Assembly: GCF_001636345.1 (NCBI RefSeq)
Contig: NZ_KV440945.1
Span: 4,520,536-4,584,535, forward strand
Source of the DNA: Cytobacillus gottheilii
GTDB taxonomy: Bacteria > Bacillota > Bacilli > Bacillales > Cytobacillaceae
Reading direction: 5' to 3'
DNA length: 64,000 bases
Under the pieces are notes generated by a model. The model was not told the origin of the DNA, ran no database searches, and saw only the letters and a list, made by a program, of their open reading frames with translations. The position numbers and the translations under genes are program-made. Shown here piece after piece: positions 17,628-28,131 of the stretch; position 1 is the first letter of the stretch; each line of letters opens with the position of its first letter.

Positions 17628-18368
17628 TTAATTTCGTTCCAGTTGCTTTACAAGCAATCCATTCAAGTTTTGAAATACTATTTCTCTTAAATTTTCTACT
17701 CCCAAGAAATATTCAAAGTCTTTATATGCAGATGGGATATCACCAGGAGTAATATGACGGTTTTTAAATTTTCCGTAAGGCCCATCCGTTTCAATTAATA
17801 TCCGTTCTAAAGGCACATTACTTATGAATTCTTTTCCCTTTTTTGACTTCAACATTGAAGGGTTTAAGGAAAAGTAATAACCAGACGCAAGGATGTCTTG
17901 TAATAAACTACTACTACCAGTGTACCAATGAAAAACAGCATATTTTACTTTATATTCATTTAAAATTTTTAAGACATCTTTTTCTGCATTTCTTGAATGA
18001 ATAGACATTATTTTGTTGCCTTCGTTAGCTTTTTGACAAATGTATCGAAAGACTTTGATCTGTTCATCTCGATACTTGTAAAATCTTTTTGAGAAATCCA
18101 ATCCAACTTCTCCTAAGTATTTTGTTTTATCTAACTGCCTATCAAACTCTTTTCTGTTAAATGGCTTAATTTCAACCATCTCTGGATGATACCCTAAAGC
18201 AATTTTGACATATTTTGAATCAGCAAAAGTTTCTTTAGACTTTCTATAAATTTCGGGGAAGTTTGTAACGAAAAGAGCATAAATTTTATTTGTGGTATAG
18301 TATTCGTAAACTTCCTTGTAGTTTTCGTAATAGTCAATATGAACATGGAAATCAACGTAATTCTGCAT
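17628..18368 (-). CDS. qatD: QatD, TatD-family nuclease of the Qat defence system
   Basis: The 246-residue protein has the TatD metallohydrolase ligands: VDFHVHIDYY (HxH) near residue 5, LGEVGLDFSKRF near 90, MSIHSRNAEKDVL near 124, FHWYTGSSS near 149 and ILIETDGPYGKF near 193. It is a metal-dependent DNase or hydrolase. It overlaps the 3' end of qatC by 17 bp and completes the qatABCD gene order described for the anti-phage Qat system, which gives the functional assignment. Alone it could be an ordinary TatD. Confidence 0.88.
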   Translation of the reverse strand: MQNYVDFHVHIDYYENYKEVYEYYTTNKIYALFVTNFPEIYRKSKETFADSKYVKIALGYHPEMVEIKPFNRKEFDRQLDKTKYLGEVGLDFSKRFYKYRDEQIKVFRYICQKANEGNKIMSIHSRNAEKDVLKILNEYKVKYAVFHWYTGSSSLLQDILASGYYFSLNPSMLKSKKGKEFISNVPLERILIETDGPYGKFKNRHITPGDIPSAYKDFEYFLGVENLREIVFQNLNGLLVKQLERN

Positions 18369-19764
18369 GCTGTTCCTTTAATCCCATGTATTTTTTTAAC
18401 TCTCCATTATTTTTTCCATCTTCATACTCTACCATCGAAATTAGCTCTTCTATAGAAGTACGATATACACTTTCATAAGAGTCTAATTCAGCACTTGATA
18501 GCGGCCCTGGCTGTCGAAGTAATTTTCTAATAAAAACCGAGTCTTGTTCATTGTCTACGAATCTTCTAATTGTATATAACACAGCTTTTAAGTCGCTTGC
18601 TTTCCCATCAATCTTTAGATTGGTCTCTATAAATTCCTTGTCCAGTGAGTAATTAGAATTGTAATGATCATCAGTAAACCCATTGACAACTAATGACGCT
18701 CTTCTAATTAGACAAGGATAGCAGTACCCACAATTTAATGGCGGACTAATTCCGTCATACCTCGACTGACAAGGGTGGGAGCAAGACAATGTTTCTTTAT
18801 AGTTGTCTTTAAAAACATTATTATTTTGATGTTCAGAAATAATTTCACCTTTTGACTTTGTTGAATAGAAATTTTCTACCTTATTACCTATCCCTATTTG
18901 AATAAGTAGCTGATTAACTAAGCCTATAAAATATGGATGGGTAGTTCTGGTACTACAACTTCCACTTCTACTTTGTGTCAAAGGAACGTTTATACCTATA
19001 AAGCCATTTTCAGGAATATAAACAGGTGTGTCTTTACCAATCATTGAAGCAACAGCAATTGCACCAGTAATAAAAAGAAACGATCTACTTCTACTTGTGC
19101 TTTCTCCAAACGTATTATTCGAACCTACATTTGACGGTCTTCTTGGGGAGACATTGAATTGGATAAAATCCATATTTTGCTCACTATATTTATCTTGAAT
19201 TGACTCGATAAGAGTTTTTTGTCTTCTAAGTAGTAATGGGTATTCCTTAAACCCTACAAATAATGGGTTCCTACTACTTTCCATAAGCGTTAGAGCCCCG
19301 CAAAATGAATCCACTCCACCTGAAAACAATGAGACGCAATCAAAAGATGTAGGATCTTTAATATTATATTTTTTATTAACTTTATCACCTCTAAGCCTTT
19401 CTACCGTATGATAAAAAGAAATATTCCATGTGTCGCCACTCAGAAAAGAAAGTGTTTCTTCTAACTCGTTTTTAACGGAATTCCATTTATCAATTTCCAA
19501 AACAGGTATATGGAGATTTAATTCTCTACTCCATCCATCCTTTGCTGTTTTTCTTGGAATCTTTTTGTCGGTTGTAAAAACAGCTATTCCAACTAATAAT
19601 AAATCTTCAACAACCTTTGATAAACTTGGTTGACTGAACATCCTCCATAAGTTCTCTACGTCTGTTTTAATATTTGATTTGTTGTTTTTTGATGTTAAGT
19701 TGTAAACCATACTACTGCCCGTTTCTACATCCTGTTCATTCTTTACGAACCAAATCCTGCTCAT
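18352..19764 (-). CDS. qatC: QatC, QueC-like PP-loop protein of the Qat defence system
   Basis: The 470-residue protein has the PP-loop ATP-pyrophosphatase motif SLFSGGVDSFCGAL near residue 146 and a QueC-type zinc motif CGYCYPCLIRRASLVVNGF near residue 350, preceded by the cysteine of SCSHPCQSRYD. QueC enzymes make preQ0 from carboxy-deazaguanine; QatC is a divergent, longer relative whose N-terminal 140 residues are not in QueC. It overlaps qatB by 4 bp and qatD by 17 bp. Its precise reaction in defence is not deducible here. Confidence 0.9.
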   Translation of the reverse strand: MSRIWFVKNEQDVETGSSMVYNLTSKNNKSNIKTDVENLWRMFSQPSLSKVVEDLLLVGIAVFTTDKKIPRKTAKDGWSRELNLHIPVLEIDKWNSVKNELEETLSFLSGDTWNISFYHTVERLRGDKVNKKYNIKDPTSFDCVSLFSGGVDSFCGALTLMESSRNPLFVGFKEYPLLLRRQKTLIESIQDKYSEQNMDFIQFNVSPRRPSNVGSNNTFGESTSRSRSFLFITGAIAVASMIGKDTPVYIPENGFIGINVPLTQSRSGSCSTRTTHPYFIGLVNQLLIQIGIGNKVENFYSTKSKGEIISEHQNNNVFKDNYKETLSCSHPCQSRYDGISPPLNCGYCYPCLIRRASLVVNGFTDDHYNSNYSLDKEFIETNLKIDGKASDLKAVLYTIRRFVDNEQDSVFIRKLLRQPGPLSSAELDSYESVYRTSIEELISMVEYEDGKNNGELKKYMGLKEQHAELR

Positions 19765-20480
19765 TCTGAATCACCCCACATTTCAAAGATTCCCCATATT
19801 TCTTCACACTTATTTTCGAGATATTGCCTTCCTTCTCTTCCCTTCCAATCAATATTCTTCAAGGCATCTGATTTGTAACTTTCCGAAACTGTAAGTCTAA
19901 TAAACTCTTTTATTCTTCCCTGCATTTTTATAGCTTCTGTAATATCCTTACATAATGAATTTATTTTTTCAGCAAAGTTAGTAAAGAATGAAACCTCTAC
20001 ATATTTCGTTAAATAATCCTTTATGAATACTTCAGTTTCTAAATTTGTAAATGCGTCTTCGAGTTCTTCTTCACTTCTTACACTACCCATCATCTCTTCC
20101 ATATACTCTTGCATCGCCTGGTTTGCAATGGATTGTTGAAGAGAATTTGTCCCCTCTGAAAAATAATCTATTAAACCTTCAAATACTGCTTGAGGCCCTT
20201 TGCCGATTAGGTGGGATAAACCCACTTGATCAAGGGCGTTATTTAAACCAATGCTTCTTACTAAATTCCCAAAACTTATTGCCTTAGAACCAGATGCTCC
20301 TATCGCTGTATTCCCTTCATTTCTTGAACCATTACTTCCACCAGTTGCCTTTGAAAAATTTGACATAGCCTTACCGATAGAGCTACCACTATAATTGTTT
20401 CGATTCATATTTGAGACAGCTCTCTTAGTATCAGTCCATAAATGACCAGTGGGCGGTAAATACCCTTTTGAAGTCCCCAT
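19761..20480 (-). CDS. qatB: QatB of the Qat defence system
   Basis: The 239-residue protein begins MGTSKGYLPPTGHLW, then a Ser/Gly/Asn-rich stretch to about residue 60, then a helical domain rich in Glu (MQEYMEEMMGSVRSEEELED). The N-terminal GTS...PP start and its place between the KAP ATPase and QueC-like gene match QatB. It has no enzyme motif. In the four-gene system its biochemical role was unknown in the literature I recall. Start ATG is preceded by AGGAGGATATGA. It is 17 bp from qatA. Confidence 0.82.
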   Translation of the reverse strand: MGTSKGYLPPTGHLWTDTKRAVSNMNRNNYSGSSIGKAMSNFSKATGGSNGSRNEGNTAIGASGSKAISFGNLVRSIGLNNALDQVGLSHLIGKGPQAVFEGLIDYFSEGTNSLQQSIANQAMQEYMEEMMGSVRSEEELEDAFTNLETEVFIKDYLTKYVEVSFFTNFAEKINSLCKDITEAIKMQGRIKEFIRLTVSESYKSDALKNIDWKGREGRQYLENKCEEIWGIFEMWGDSE

Positions 20481-20497
20481 TCATATCCTCCTAATAA

Positions 20498-22396
20498 TTA
20501 ATTCGGTTTTTCAACCCTTTCCCAAATCCCTACACTTACTACCTCTTCTTTAATAAAATGATTCTTAACCTCTTGGTAATGGTCGGCGTTCACCATTTTC
20601 ACTGCATTAAACGTTAAAACTGTTCCAGGACTAAATTCTTCTTTTCTTAGTTTTTTAAACTCCTTGACAAGTTCATCTCTATAATTTGGAAATTGCTCAT
20701 ATATTAAAATTAACACTTTAATATAGGCTTCTCTGTTGGTCTGATATTTTGAGATAATGCCTTTGATAATTTTTGAATGGTCAAGGCTTTGGTCTTCGCT
20801 AAATTCAACAACTTTTTGTCTCCTTAACGATTCTTGTAATTCCTCGGTACTGATATCATTAACCCATTTTCTTTCTATAGAGGTTAGGTTAAGTAAGGAA
20901 ACTCCCTTTTCTTTAATAGATTCCTTAGCCAAATAGAAATACTGTCTCAAATCTTGATCATAAAGATTTAATGGTTCTACTTTCACCCATTGCTGAACAA
21001 TTGGTTTAAACCATAAACTGTTATACTTCTTCTTTACTATTTCAATTTTTGATTCATCAACATTTTCATCCATTGAAATCTTCTCTAATTCCTCTAATTC
21101 ACTTGCATATCCTTCATTTTTTACCTGCCAAGTATATAATTCTCGAAAAAGTTCAATATGTGTATATTCAAGAACCATCAGTTTTGCCAAAATTCTTAAA
21201 TCAAGATTAAGATTTTGAATATCTGATAGTTTTTTTCTAATGTAGAATGAATTTAAGAATCGCTTAGCCTGACGAGGATTTCCTTTTAACGTAGTTGAGA
21301 TTACTTCAGCTACGCTTCCGAATACATCTAACTGTAGTTCAAAATCCTGTTTATTGAATCCTGTCTTAAAAACTTCTTCTAAATTATTTGTAGAGAAATC
21401 TAAAATCGAATATATTTCTTCTTGATTTATTATTTCTCCTTTAACGAAAATCTGACGTTCTCTTAATCCTAACAATAGCCTATCTAAATGACTCTCACTC
21501 AGAAACATTTCACTGACTAAGAGTAATAAATAGTTTTTTACATCAATGTCCGATAATTCTGGTATCCTAATAGGCATTTGTACAATTTTTTCAATATAGT
21601 CTTTCGAAATATCAAGTGTTGCATCGTCTATTTTGGGATATTTCCTTTGCACAGCGTAACTGACAACATCTTCGTCTATTGCAATGATAAAGGTTGTCTT
21701 CTTTACAGCTAAGAACAACTTTATTGCTTCCAGTGTGTCAATTATACGTTCAGGACTGCACCGATCTAAGTCATCTATAATGATGATAAGATTCTCTAAG
21801 TTGGAATCAGTCATCATTTGCTCAAATTCCTCTCGAAACATCCTTATATTTTGAACTACATTTCCTTCTTCAGATTGGTCTTTTAGAAATTCTTTTGCTT
21901 TCTTCATTCCCGCTAATGTTTCTTCAGCCTGTTTTTCATCTTTGGGTACAAATGATTTTAACCCATCAATAAGGAGTGGTAATGGATTTCCAAGTGTTGC
22001 ACTTAACAGGTAGGGAATCCCTTTCTTAACAGCGTAACCACCAACTCTAAACCAATCCACTCTATCTCTGAGACTTTTAAGAGTACCACCAACTTTACTT
22101 TTTATATCCTCATTTTCTTCCAAAGATCTAAGTATAACTTCCATAAGTGCCGTTTTTGCATCATCATAACCTTCAAACATCCATGCATTAACAAAAACAG
22201 AAGTTATTTTCGGATTTTCCTCTCTTTTAATTTTCCCTTCTATCAGATTAAGTACCGTAGACTTTCCACTTCCCCAATTGCCAAAAAGTCCAATGGTCAA
22301 TGGATTAACTCGTTCACTTAAAGCTATATCGTGCAATAATTCAGCATAAGGTTCGTAAGATAACATATCTATTTTTGAAGCATTATCCGCCCACAT
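20498..22396 (-). CDS. qatA: QatA, KAP-family P-loop NTPase of the Qat defence system
   Basis: The 632-residue protein has a KAP NTPase domain with Walker A GLFGNWGSGKSTVLNLIE near residue 38 and Walker B LENLIIIIDDLDRCSPERI near residue 200, followed by the KAP RQAKRFLNSF element near 375. A hydrophobic segment between residues about 120 and 145 (GIPYLLSATLGNPLPLLI) fits the membrane insertion typical of KAP proteins. The C-terminal 250 residues are unassigned. It is the first gene of qatABCD. The start ATG follows a GGAGGGATTTAG site. A 14-bp-stem hairpin separates it from tniQ upstream. Confidence 0.88.
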   Translation of the reverse strand: MWADNASKIDMLSYEPYAELLHDIALSERVNPLTIGLFGNWGSGKSTVLNLIEGKIKREENPKITSVFVNAWMFEGYDDAKTALMEVILRSLEENEDIKSKVGGTLKSLRDRVDWFRVGGYAVKKGIPYLLSATLGNPLPLLIDGLKSFVPKDEKQAEETLAGMKKAKEFLKDQSEEGNVVQNIRMFREEFEQMMTDSNLENLIIIIDDLDRCSPERIIDTLEAIKLFLAVKKTTFIIAIDEDVVSYAVQRKYPKIDDATLDISKDYIEKIVQMPIRIPELSDIDVKNYLLLLVSEMFLSESHLDRLLLGLRERQIFVKGEIINQEEIYSILDFSTNNLEEVFKTGFNKQDFELQLDVFGSVAEVISTTLKGNPRQAKRFLNSFYIRKKLSDIQNLNLDLRILAKLMVLEYTHIELFRELYTWQVKNEGYASELEELEKISMDENVDESKIEIVKKKYNSLWFKPIVQQWVKVEPLNLYDQDLRQYFYLAKESIKEKGVSLLNLTSIERKWVNDISTEELQESLRRQKVVEFSEDQSLDHSKIIKGIISKYQTNREAYIKVLILIYEQFPNYRDELVKEFKKLRKEEFSPGTVLTFNAVKMVNADHYQEVKNHFIKEEVVSVGIWERVEKPN

Positions 22397-22491
22397 CTAA
22401 ATCCCTCCTAATATCAAAGAACAAAACCATATTTATACATATTTTGACCTATTTCTACTGATTTGTCTATGTACTCTAAAGATTCGCACAT

Positions 22492-22524
22492 AAAGAGACA
22501 TATCTATAAAAGATATGTCTCTTT
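22492..22524. terminator. Terminator between tniQ and qatA
   Basis: AAAGAGACATATCT and AGATATGTCTCTTT form a perfect 14-bp stem with a 5-nt ATAAA loop. It lies 33 bp after the tniQ stop and isolates the transposition genes from the Qat cargo. Confidence 0.85.
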
Positions 22525-22556
22525 CAGAATGTATTCATCTACCAGTAACATGTATA

Positions 22557-24395
22557 TTACAAGTCTGCTAAAATTCTATTAACAATTTCAGTCCATTTAT
22601 TAGTTTCTTTAATTCCTGCACCTCGCAATATTTTCCATGACACTAAGACTTCACCTATAGCTCTACTTCTCTTGATTGCATAATAAATACGGCGGTGTTG
22701 AAACTTCTCAATGGCTTCAACCTTCTGATGTAGAAAAGATTTTGTCAACGGTAGTTTATCCAGCTTCTTTTCTAATAATGCTCTCTCTCCAATTAAATAC
22801 CCAACCTTACCTACCGTAACTCGAACTGGCTTATTTTCTGGATTAAGAAGTTCTTCAACGACTTTAGTTACTTCTGCCAATATCTCTTCATCCCGCTTAT
22901 TCCAATCGATTCTTACAGAGGATGCTCTTTTTAATGATTTGGGACTATTCGCTTTCAACCATTCCCTGTCCCTTCTATACAACCTCATATACAGAGCCTT
23001 ATTTGCATCTCTTAATTGTTTGATAGACTTGTGTGAACATTCCTTTTGCATTGAAAGCCAGCTTTGCTGATCTTGCGTAACAAAGTTCTCAGTATTTTCA
23101 ATTTCCAAGCCAGTTTCTTCTTCACTATTTAAAAATCGCCTTATTGTATTCGGATCTGCTCCCATTCTTCGAGATAACTCTCTTAATCCAATACCAGACT
23201 TTGAAAACTCCTGTAACTTCCTTTCCCATAGTGAACCATAGGATTTAACCCTTGTTCTTCGAAATTTATCCGCTTCATTTTGATCTGGCCCTCGTCTCGT
23301 ATAGCTAAATTCACATTTAGGGCATGTAAACGTTCCAATGGGTATTTTAGTCTTTTCACATAGAGTAATAGATACGTTTTCGATTATAGGGACATTATAG
23401 TATTCGCAAACAATATTCTGGCATGGATAGTTTGGTTGACCAAATGGCTGAGGTAAACTCTTTTTAAAAATCTCTTCTATTGTCAACTCTAAAGCTAAAA
23501 TTACTAATAGATGTCTTACAGGATGGAAGGACTTCCGATTTTTTTGAACTATTTGCGAAAGCCAATCTTGATTACCTCTTAATGGTGAATGGAAAAGGTG
23601 TAACACCTCTTCACTATAGATAGTCTGAAAATATTCTCTCCAATCTTTTTGTTTAACACGACCAGTATAATAAGCCAAACCCATATTAGCTAATTTATTT
23701 CTATACTTCTGATCAAACCATTCTAACGGATGATGTACATATGGCTGTTCCAATATCTGCAAAATACTCTTCTTCAACTTCTTGCAATGCATTATGTATT
23801 CCAATCTTGTTTTCTCGGCAACTCCATCAAGTACACTCTTTTTTGCAGAACAGTTCTCCAATGTAGGAATAGCAAATCGATGCTTATTAGAACCGACTAC
23901 TTTTATGTCGCTGTCATAAAGGGGAGTATAGTGCTTTAAACAACAGTGTATCCCACTTATCTGATGGTTCCGATGCCAGTATAATTCACCGAACAATTCT
24001 CTATCTTCCTGCACACAGTCTTTGCAATAACGAAGAAATTCATTTTGCGTTACTGCACTTGCATTTAAGCCAGAACGAACGTAAACCCCTTTCCCATCAT
24101 TACTACACATCTCTGTGTGAATGGTCTTAGCCCGCTCAAATGGTAAAAATGCCGAATTAAATAAAAATAAAGTATGCTGATGAATAACTTGTTCTTCATT
24201 CATCTTGGAGAAAGGTGGCATGTTTTTTATTAACGAGCTAATTCCTGAAGGCAAAGAAATCGAAGCTGTTAAGCTCCGATTAGAATACAGATCATCCAGA
24301 GTTCCTTTGTAACTAATGTTGCCACTCCTTACATAATATCTGGAACATAACGAAAATAGTAGTTCATCAGGATATGGAGTAGGAAAGAACAGCAT
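22557..24395 (-). CDS. tniQ: TniQ/TnsD-family target-selection protein
   Basis: The 612-residue protein starts FFPTPYPDELLFSLCSRYY, the TniQ/TnsD N-terminus. A zinc motif follows near residues 130-170 (RYCKDCVQ, then HCCLKH). A second zinc element lies near 360 (GTFTCPKCEFSYTRRGPD), then a helix-turn-helix GLRELSRRMGADPNTIRRFL near 415. In Tn7, TnsD binds the attachment site and recruits TnsC. The length and C-terminal part are of the TnsD kind rather than short TniQ. It begins 3 bp after tnsC ends, in one operon. The target site is not identified. Confidence 0.85.
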   Translation of the reverse strand: MLFFPTPYPDELLFSLCSRYYVRSGNISYKGTLDDLYSNRSLTASISLPSGISSLIKNMPPFSKMNEEQVIHQHTLFLFNSAFLPFERAKTIHTEMCSNDGKGVYVRSGLNASAVTQNEFLRYCKDCVQEDRELFGELYWHRNHQISGIHCCLKHYTPLYDSDIKVVGSNKHRFAIPTLENCSAKKSVLDGVAEKTRLEYIMHCKKLKKSILQILEQPYVHHPLEWFDQKYRNKLANMGLAYYTGRVKQKDWREYFQTIYSEEVLHLFHSPLRGNQDWLSQIVQKNRKSFHPVRHLLVILALELTIEEIFKKSLPQPFGQPNYPCQNIVCEYYNVPIIENVSITLCEKTKIPIGTFTCPKCEFSYTRRGPDQNEADKFRRTRVKSYGSLWERKLQEFSKSGIGLRELSRRMGADPNTIRRFLNSEEETGLEIENTENFVTQDQQSWLSMQKECSHKSIKQLRDANKALYMRLYRRDREWLKANSPKSLKRASSVRIDWNKRDEEILAEVTKVVEELLNPENKPVRVTVGKVGYLIGERALLEKKLDKLPLTKSFLHQKVEAIEKFQHRRIYYAIKRSRAIGEVLVSWKILRGAGIKETNKWTEIVNRILADL

Positions 24396-24398
24396 CTT

Positions 24399-26003
24399 TT
24401 ATACCACCTCCTTAATCTGCTTGATAATTCCTGAATCTATTAAAGAGGCATAAGCTGAAAGCCCTTTTTCCTTGCCTTCTTTCACAATTGTTCTCAGGTC
24501 ACTTTCTGAATTTACCCTTGTTTCTTTTGTACCTTCATTCTCTAAAACTATTTGTACCGAATATTGATACGCACTTTTCACTAATTCTTGTAAATCAGTA
24601 AAGATCGTAGCTTTGCATACTTCGTTAATTGCCTCTTTAGCTTTTTCCTTTGACAGTCCAAGTATATTAAGTCGGAATAGAGCTTCTTCTCTAAGTTTTG
24701 TATCATCAATTGAATTTTGTTTATTTTTCATCACTTTAATAAAGTCTTTTTTCTCTAAGTCAATCCTCTCTCTTTCTACTGCTTCTTGAAAGGGAAAATA
24801 AATATCTTCATATTGTGCGATTTTACTCATATCACCAGATTTTAAAGCTGTAAGCATAGGCTGAACGAGTTTTAAATAATCCCTTGCTACCTGTCTAACT
24901 AAGGTTACTGAGAGACATTCACTACCAGAGGAGATGGCCCTTATTTGTGACAAAGAGAAGAGCTTCAAACAAATGTCAATAATCCCCTGCGATTCTTGGT
25001 ACATGACCTCAACCATCTCATCAGTCAGTTCTACTGGATTTCTAACCCATTGATATTCCCAAATAGATTCCAAGAACAACCTCCAATACGCATCGTTTTC
25101 CATTCTATCCATAATTAAATCACCTTGGCCGCTTCCTCTACGAGCTTGTCGAAATTCCCTTTGCAAAACATTCATAGCGGAAGGAGTTCCAATGAGTACG
25201 ATAGGTATTCCAATCATATTATTTAGTGTGGTAAAGAAGTTAAGCATTAGCTTAGAACCTACTCCTCTTATGCTGAGATGTTGGACTTCATCGATACATA
25301 AAATTCCAGCACCGACCGAATTGATGATTTGCGTCATAATTGGCATCAATGTATTTACTGACAGTTTGTTAGATCGACCAAACTTTTCAAAATAGTTTGT
25401 TCCTAATAGACCATCAACAGTTATAAAAAACTGGTTCACCAAACCTTTGACCGATGCATCATGGCTACATTCAAGGCGAAGAAAAACTAATTGTGTAAAC
25501 AAGAAATCTTTCCCCCGATAGCTCGAATGTTTGATAATTTGAGGTAATTGATCGAAAATTTTCGCAATAGCCGTACTTTTACCAGTACCACTTGGCCCAA
25601 TTATTGTTAGACCTCTTGGAATTGAGTGATTAAACCAACCTTGGTCTACTTGATTCTGTATATTCTCATGTCCCTGAATTAACGATGAAGCATATGTAGG
25701 ACTAAATGGATTTCTTCCTATATAACCCTGCCTTAGAAGCCTGGATAACCTGGACTCCAAATCGATGTGAAAGGGAAGAACTTGAAATAAAGAAAAGAGC
25801 CTTTGAATAATATGAAATCGATATTGACTATCTAATTGACGTTCACTTTCATCAAAGTGAGGATAATAACACAATTTTTCTACGACTTCCTGCTTTGATA
25901 AAATGGGGGGTAGTGCTTCAATCAGGGGATTACCCTCGTATTCTTTTATCACCTGTTCATGGTAAAAAGCATGAATAAACTGATTATTCTTCACGTTTGG
26001 CAA
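24399..26003 (-). CDS. tnsC: TnsC-like AAA+ transposition regulator
   Basis: The 534-residue AAA+ ATPase has Walker A LTIIGPSGTGKSTAIAKIFD near residue 133 and Walker B AGILCIDEVQHLSIRG near residue 238, then sensor residues in IVLIGTPSAMNVL near 277. TnsC/TniB proteins link the target-selection protein to the transposase. The protein is close to Tn7 TnsC (555 residues) in size. It starts within the last 20 bp of tnsB, and ends 3 bp before tniQ, so the four genes are one transcription unit. Confidence 0.88.
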   Translation of the reverse strand: MPNVKNNQFIHAFYHEQVIKEYEGNPLIEALPPILSKQEVVEKLCYYPHFDESERQLDSQYRFHIIQRLFSLFQVLPFHIDLESRLSRLLRQGYIGRNPFSPTYASSLIQGHENIQNQVDQGWFNHSIPRGLTIIGPSGTGKSTAIAKIFDQLPQIIKHSSYRGKDFLFTQLVFLRLECSHDASVKGLVNQFFITVDGLLGTNYFEKFGRSNKLSVNTLMPIMTQIINSVGAGILCIDEVQHLSIRGVGSKLMLNFFTTLNNMIGIPIVLIGTPSAMNVLQREFRQARRGSGQGDLIMDRMENDAYWRLFLESIWEYQWVRNPVELTDEMVEVMYQESQGIIDICLKLFSLSQIRAISSGSECLSVTLVRQVARDYLKLVQPMLTALKSGDMSKIAQYEDIYFPFQEAVERERIDLEKKDFIKVMKNKQNSIDDTKLREEALFRLNILGLSKEKAKEAINEVCKATIFTDLQELVKSAYQYSVQIVLENEGTKETRVNSESDLRTIVKEGKEKGLSAYASLIDSGIIKQIKEVV

Positions 26004-28131
26004 TCCCCTTCTTCTGCATATTTTTTAGTAACAACAAGTCATCATTAGATACGCCACTCATTGGAATAATATTAGTTCTCATACTCTCCGTTTTTACGTT
26101 CTGAGACTCTGCTTGCTCTTGCTGTTTTATTTTTTCTTGTTCAAATTTCCTATGTACCTTTATGTTCTTTATTCGTTTATTATAGCTTTCCTTAACTCCA
26201 CTCGCCTTTGCTTGTTTTTCAGCATTTTTCACAATATCTTCTATTGCTTCTTTAAGGTCAATTTTGGCTTTCAATTCATTTTGTTTATACCCACTTTTTT
26301 GCATCTTCTCGTACTCTTGCAAATAATTAATATCTTCCAGAGATTTGTTTTTATACCGAGATTGATGTTCCAATAGATAACACTCTTCAAATCCATTGTC
26401 GTGAACACCTTTTAAATATATTCGGCTGAGGTTTCTCGAATCGTATTTAACTGAAACCTTCCAACTCTTTTTATAACGGGCTTGAACAAACCATTGTTCT
26501 TTTAACGCCAAATCTGAACCATAGAATATATTACGAAACTTTATACCAGATTCAGTTACCGTTGCCGTTCCTTCAGGAAGCATGTGCAACATCATTTTTT
26601 CTTTTGAGATCTTTCGGAGTCTTCCAGCTCTATTCTCTATCCCCCACTGCCAAATTTTAATCGGGATTGGTTCAACGCCTGCCCTAATCATTTCTTCATC
26701 CATCATGTAATTTTCCAATACATAGTAATTATTAAAGTATAAAATGTAATTGATGATTATTTTCTTGAACTCCGATAAGGTTAATTTTCCGCTTAGGCGA
26801 TGATCTCTGACACCACGTTTTCCAAAGTCCTTATCAACAGCCCCAGGCAATATGGGCTTAATAACCTCGTTGGTTAAGAGTCCAAATTGCCTTTCGATTA
26901 GCGATTTTAGATCGCCTCTCCACGAACCAGAGTTTTCCATTTTTATATTCAATTTCTCCGTAAGTACATTAGATGCATTTGAAAGAAGCTCAGCTCTGTC
27001 TGCCACAATACAATTAGGTAAATAAGCAGTAGGCCACTGTGATTCATCAATCTGTATATTAAATTGCGAACAATACTCTGTCTTATCCTCAACCATATTC
27101 ATTAAAGCCAGCCTTGCTTGCTCAAAATTTGGCCCTTCCAATGCAACATGGAAACCAACAATCATTTGCGAAAATACACATTTGGACAAATATAAAATTG
27201 GCCTTCCAATCACCCAATTTCTACCCCCACCAAATTCACTTACCAAATATACGTCTGCAACAGTAGCATCAATTTGTACCTTATCCAGAGGTGAACGTAC
27301 CTCACTTGTCGAACTACCCAAAACTGGTCTGTATGTTAAATCGTAGTTACGTTTCCCTGTTCTACGAATAATCTCCTTTGATAAATTTTGTTCCTTTCTA
27401 ATCCAATAGAGAAATTGATTATAAGTTGGGAGCTTTTCTGGAGATTCTTCCAGCACCTTTCTAAAATGCTCCTTAATCATCTGCTCATAGGCATACCGTA
27501 CACTAACATTTTTCTTCGTTTCGTAATATTTAATGGCCGCTAATCTGAATATCCTTTTCACTTCTTCATCTATATTGATTCCATCCCCTACAATTCGCTT
27601 ACCTTTTCTTGGTCTTCCCCTCTTTCTCTCTCCACTTTGTTTTTCTTGTCCCTTGCACCCCTTGTTTCTAAAATCAGGAAGTAATGAATCTGGATACATT
27701 CCTCTTTTCCAGTAACGCTTCAAATATTTAACGACTGTTTTGTGATTTATCCCCATTTCATTAGCAATTTTGTTGATAACTTTATTCCTACTCGTTGTAT
27801 TTAACAGGTTATCCACACCAAATTCTAATAACCGAGAAACAACTGCCCATGCTTTTTCTTGTACTAATTTTGCCTTTTCACTAATATCATTCTCAGACAG
27901 TAATAAAGCCCAAGGATCATTACGAATAATCTTTACTGTCCCATCATTTATAGTATCCTCAACCTCTTTAATCTCCTTGGCTATAGGAAACGAATTATCA
28001 AATACATTTATGAGAAAACAAGTTTGATAGTTGTCATCAATAAAGATTACTCTATCGATACTCTTAGGATCATTTTCATATTGAATCAACATGTTGATAA
28101 AAAGCACCAATACCCTCTCCTTTATCCACAA
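25984..28131 (-). CDS. tnsB: TnsB-like DDE transposase
   Basis: The 715-residue protein has N-terminal helix-turn-helix regions (MGINHKTVVKYLKRYWKRG near residue 130), a DDE integrase core with VQIDATVADVYL (first Asp), NCIVADRAELL (second Asp) and KSLIERQFG (Glu), then a Mu-type C-terminal barrel and a basic tail. It cuts and joins the 3' ends of the element. The open frame starts at ATG 28131, overlapping tnsA; GTG 28107 preceded by GGAGAGG, or ATG 28092, are better start candidates. The conserved DDE set suggests it is active. Confidence 0.9.
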   Translation of the reverse strand: MWIKERVLVLFINMLIQYENDPKSIDRVIFIDDNYQTCFLINVFDNSFPIAKEIKEVEDTINDGTVKIIRNDPWALLLSENDISEKAKLVQEKAWAVVSRLLEFGVDNLLNTTSRNKVINKIANEMGINHKTVVKYLKRYWKRGMYPDSLLPDFRNKGCKGQEKQSGERKRGRPRKGKRIVGDGINIDEEVKRIFRLAAIKYYETKKNVSVRYAYEQMIKEHFRKVLEESPEKLPTYNQFLYWIRKEQNLSKEIIRRTGKRNYDLTYRPVLGSSTSEVRSPLDKVQIDATVADVYLVSEFGGGRNWVIGRPILYLSKCVFSQMIVGFHVALEGPNFEQARLALMNMVEDKTEYCSQFNIQIDESQWPTAYLPNCIVADRAELLSNASNVLTEKLNIKMENSGSWRGDLKSLIERQFGLLTNEVIKPILPGAVDKDFGKRGVRDHRLSGKLTLSEFKKIIINYILYFNNYYVLENYMMDEEMIRAGVEPIPIKIWQWGIENRAGRLRKISKEKMMLHMLPEGTATVTESGIKFRNIFYGSDLALKEQWFVQARYKKSWKVSVKYDSRNLSRIYLKGVHDNGFEECYLLEHQSRYKNKSLEDINYLQEYEKMQKSGYKQNELKAKIDLKEAIEDIVKNAEKQAKASGVKESYNKRIKNIKVHRKFEQEKIKQQEQAESQNVKTESMRTNIIPMSGVSNDDLLLLKNMQKKGIAKREE

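Noticed and set aside
17628..18368. Housekeeping TatD
   Set aside because: It overlaps the qatC-like gene and lies in full qatABCD order, which fits Qat better.
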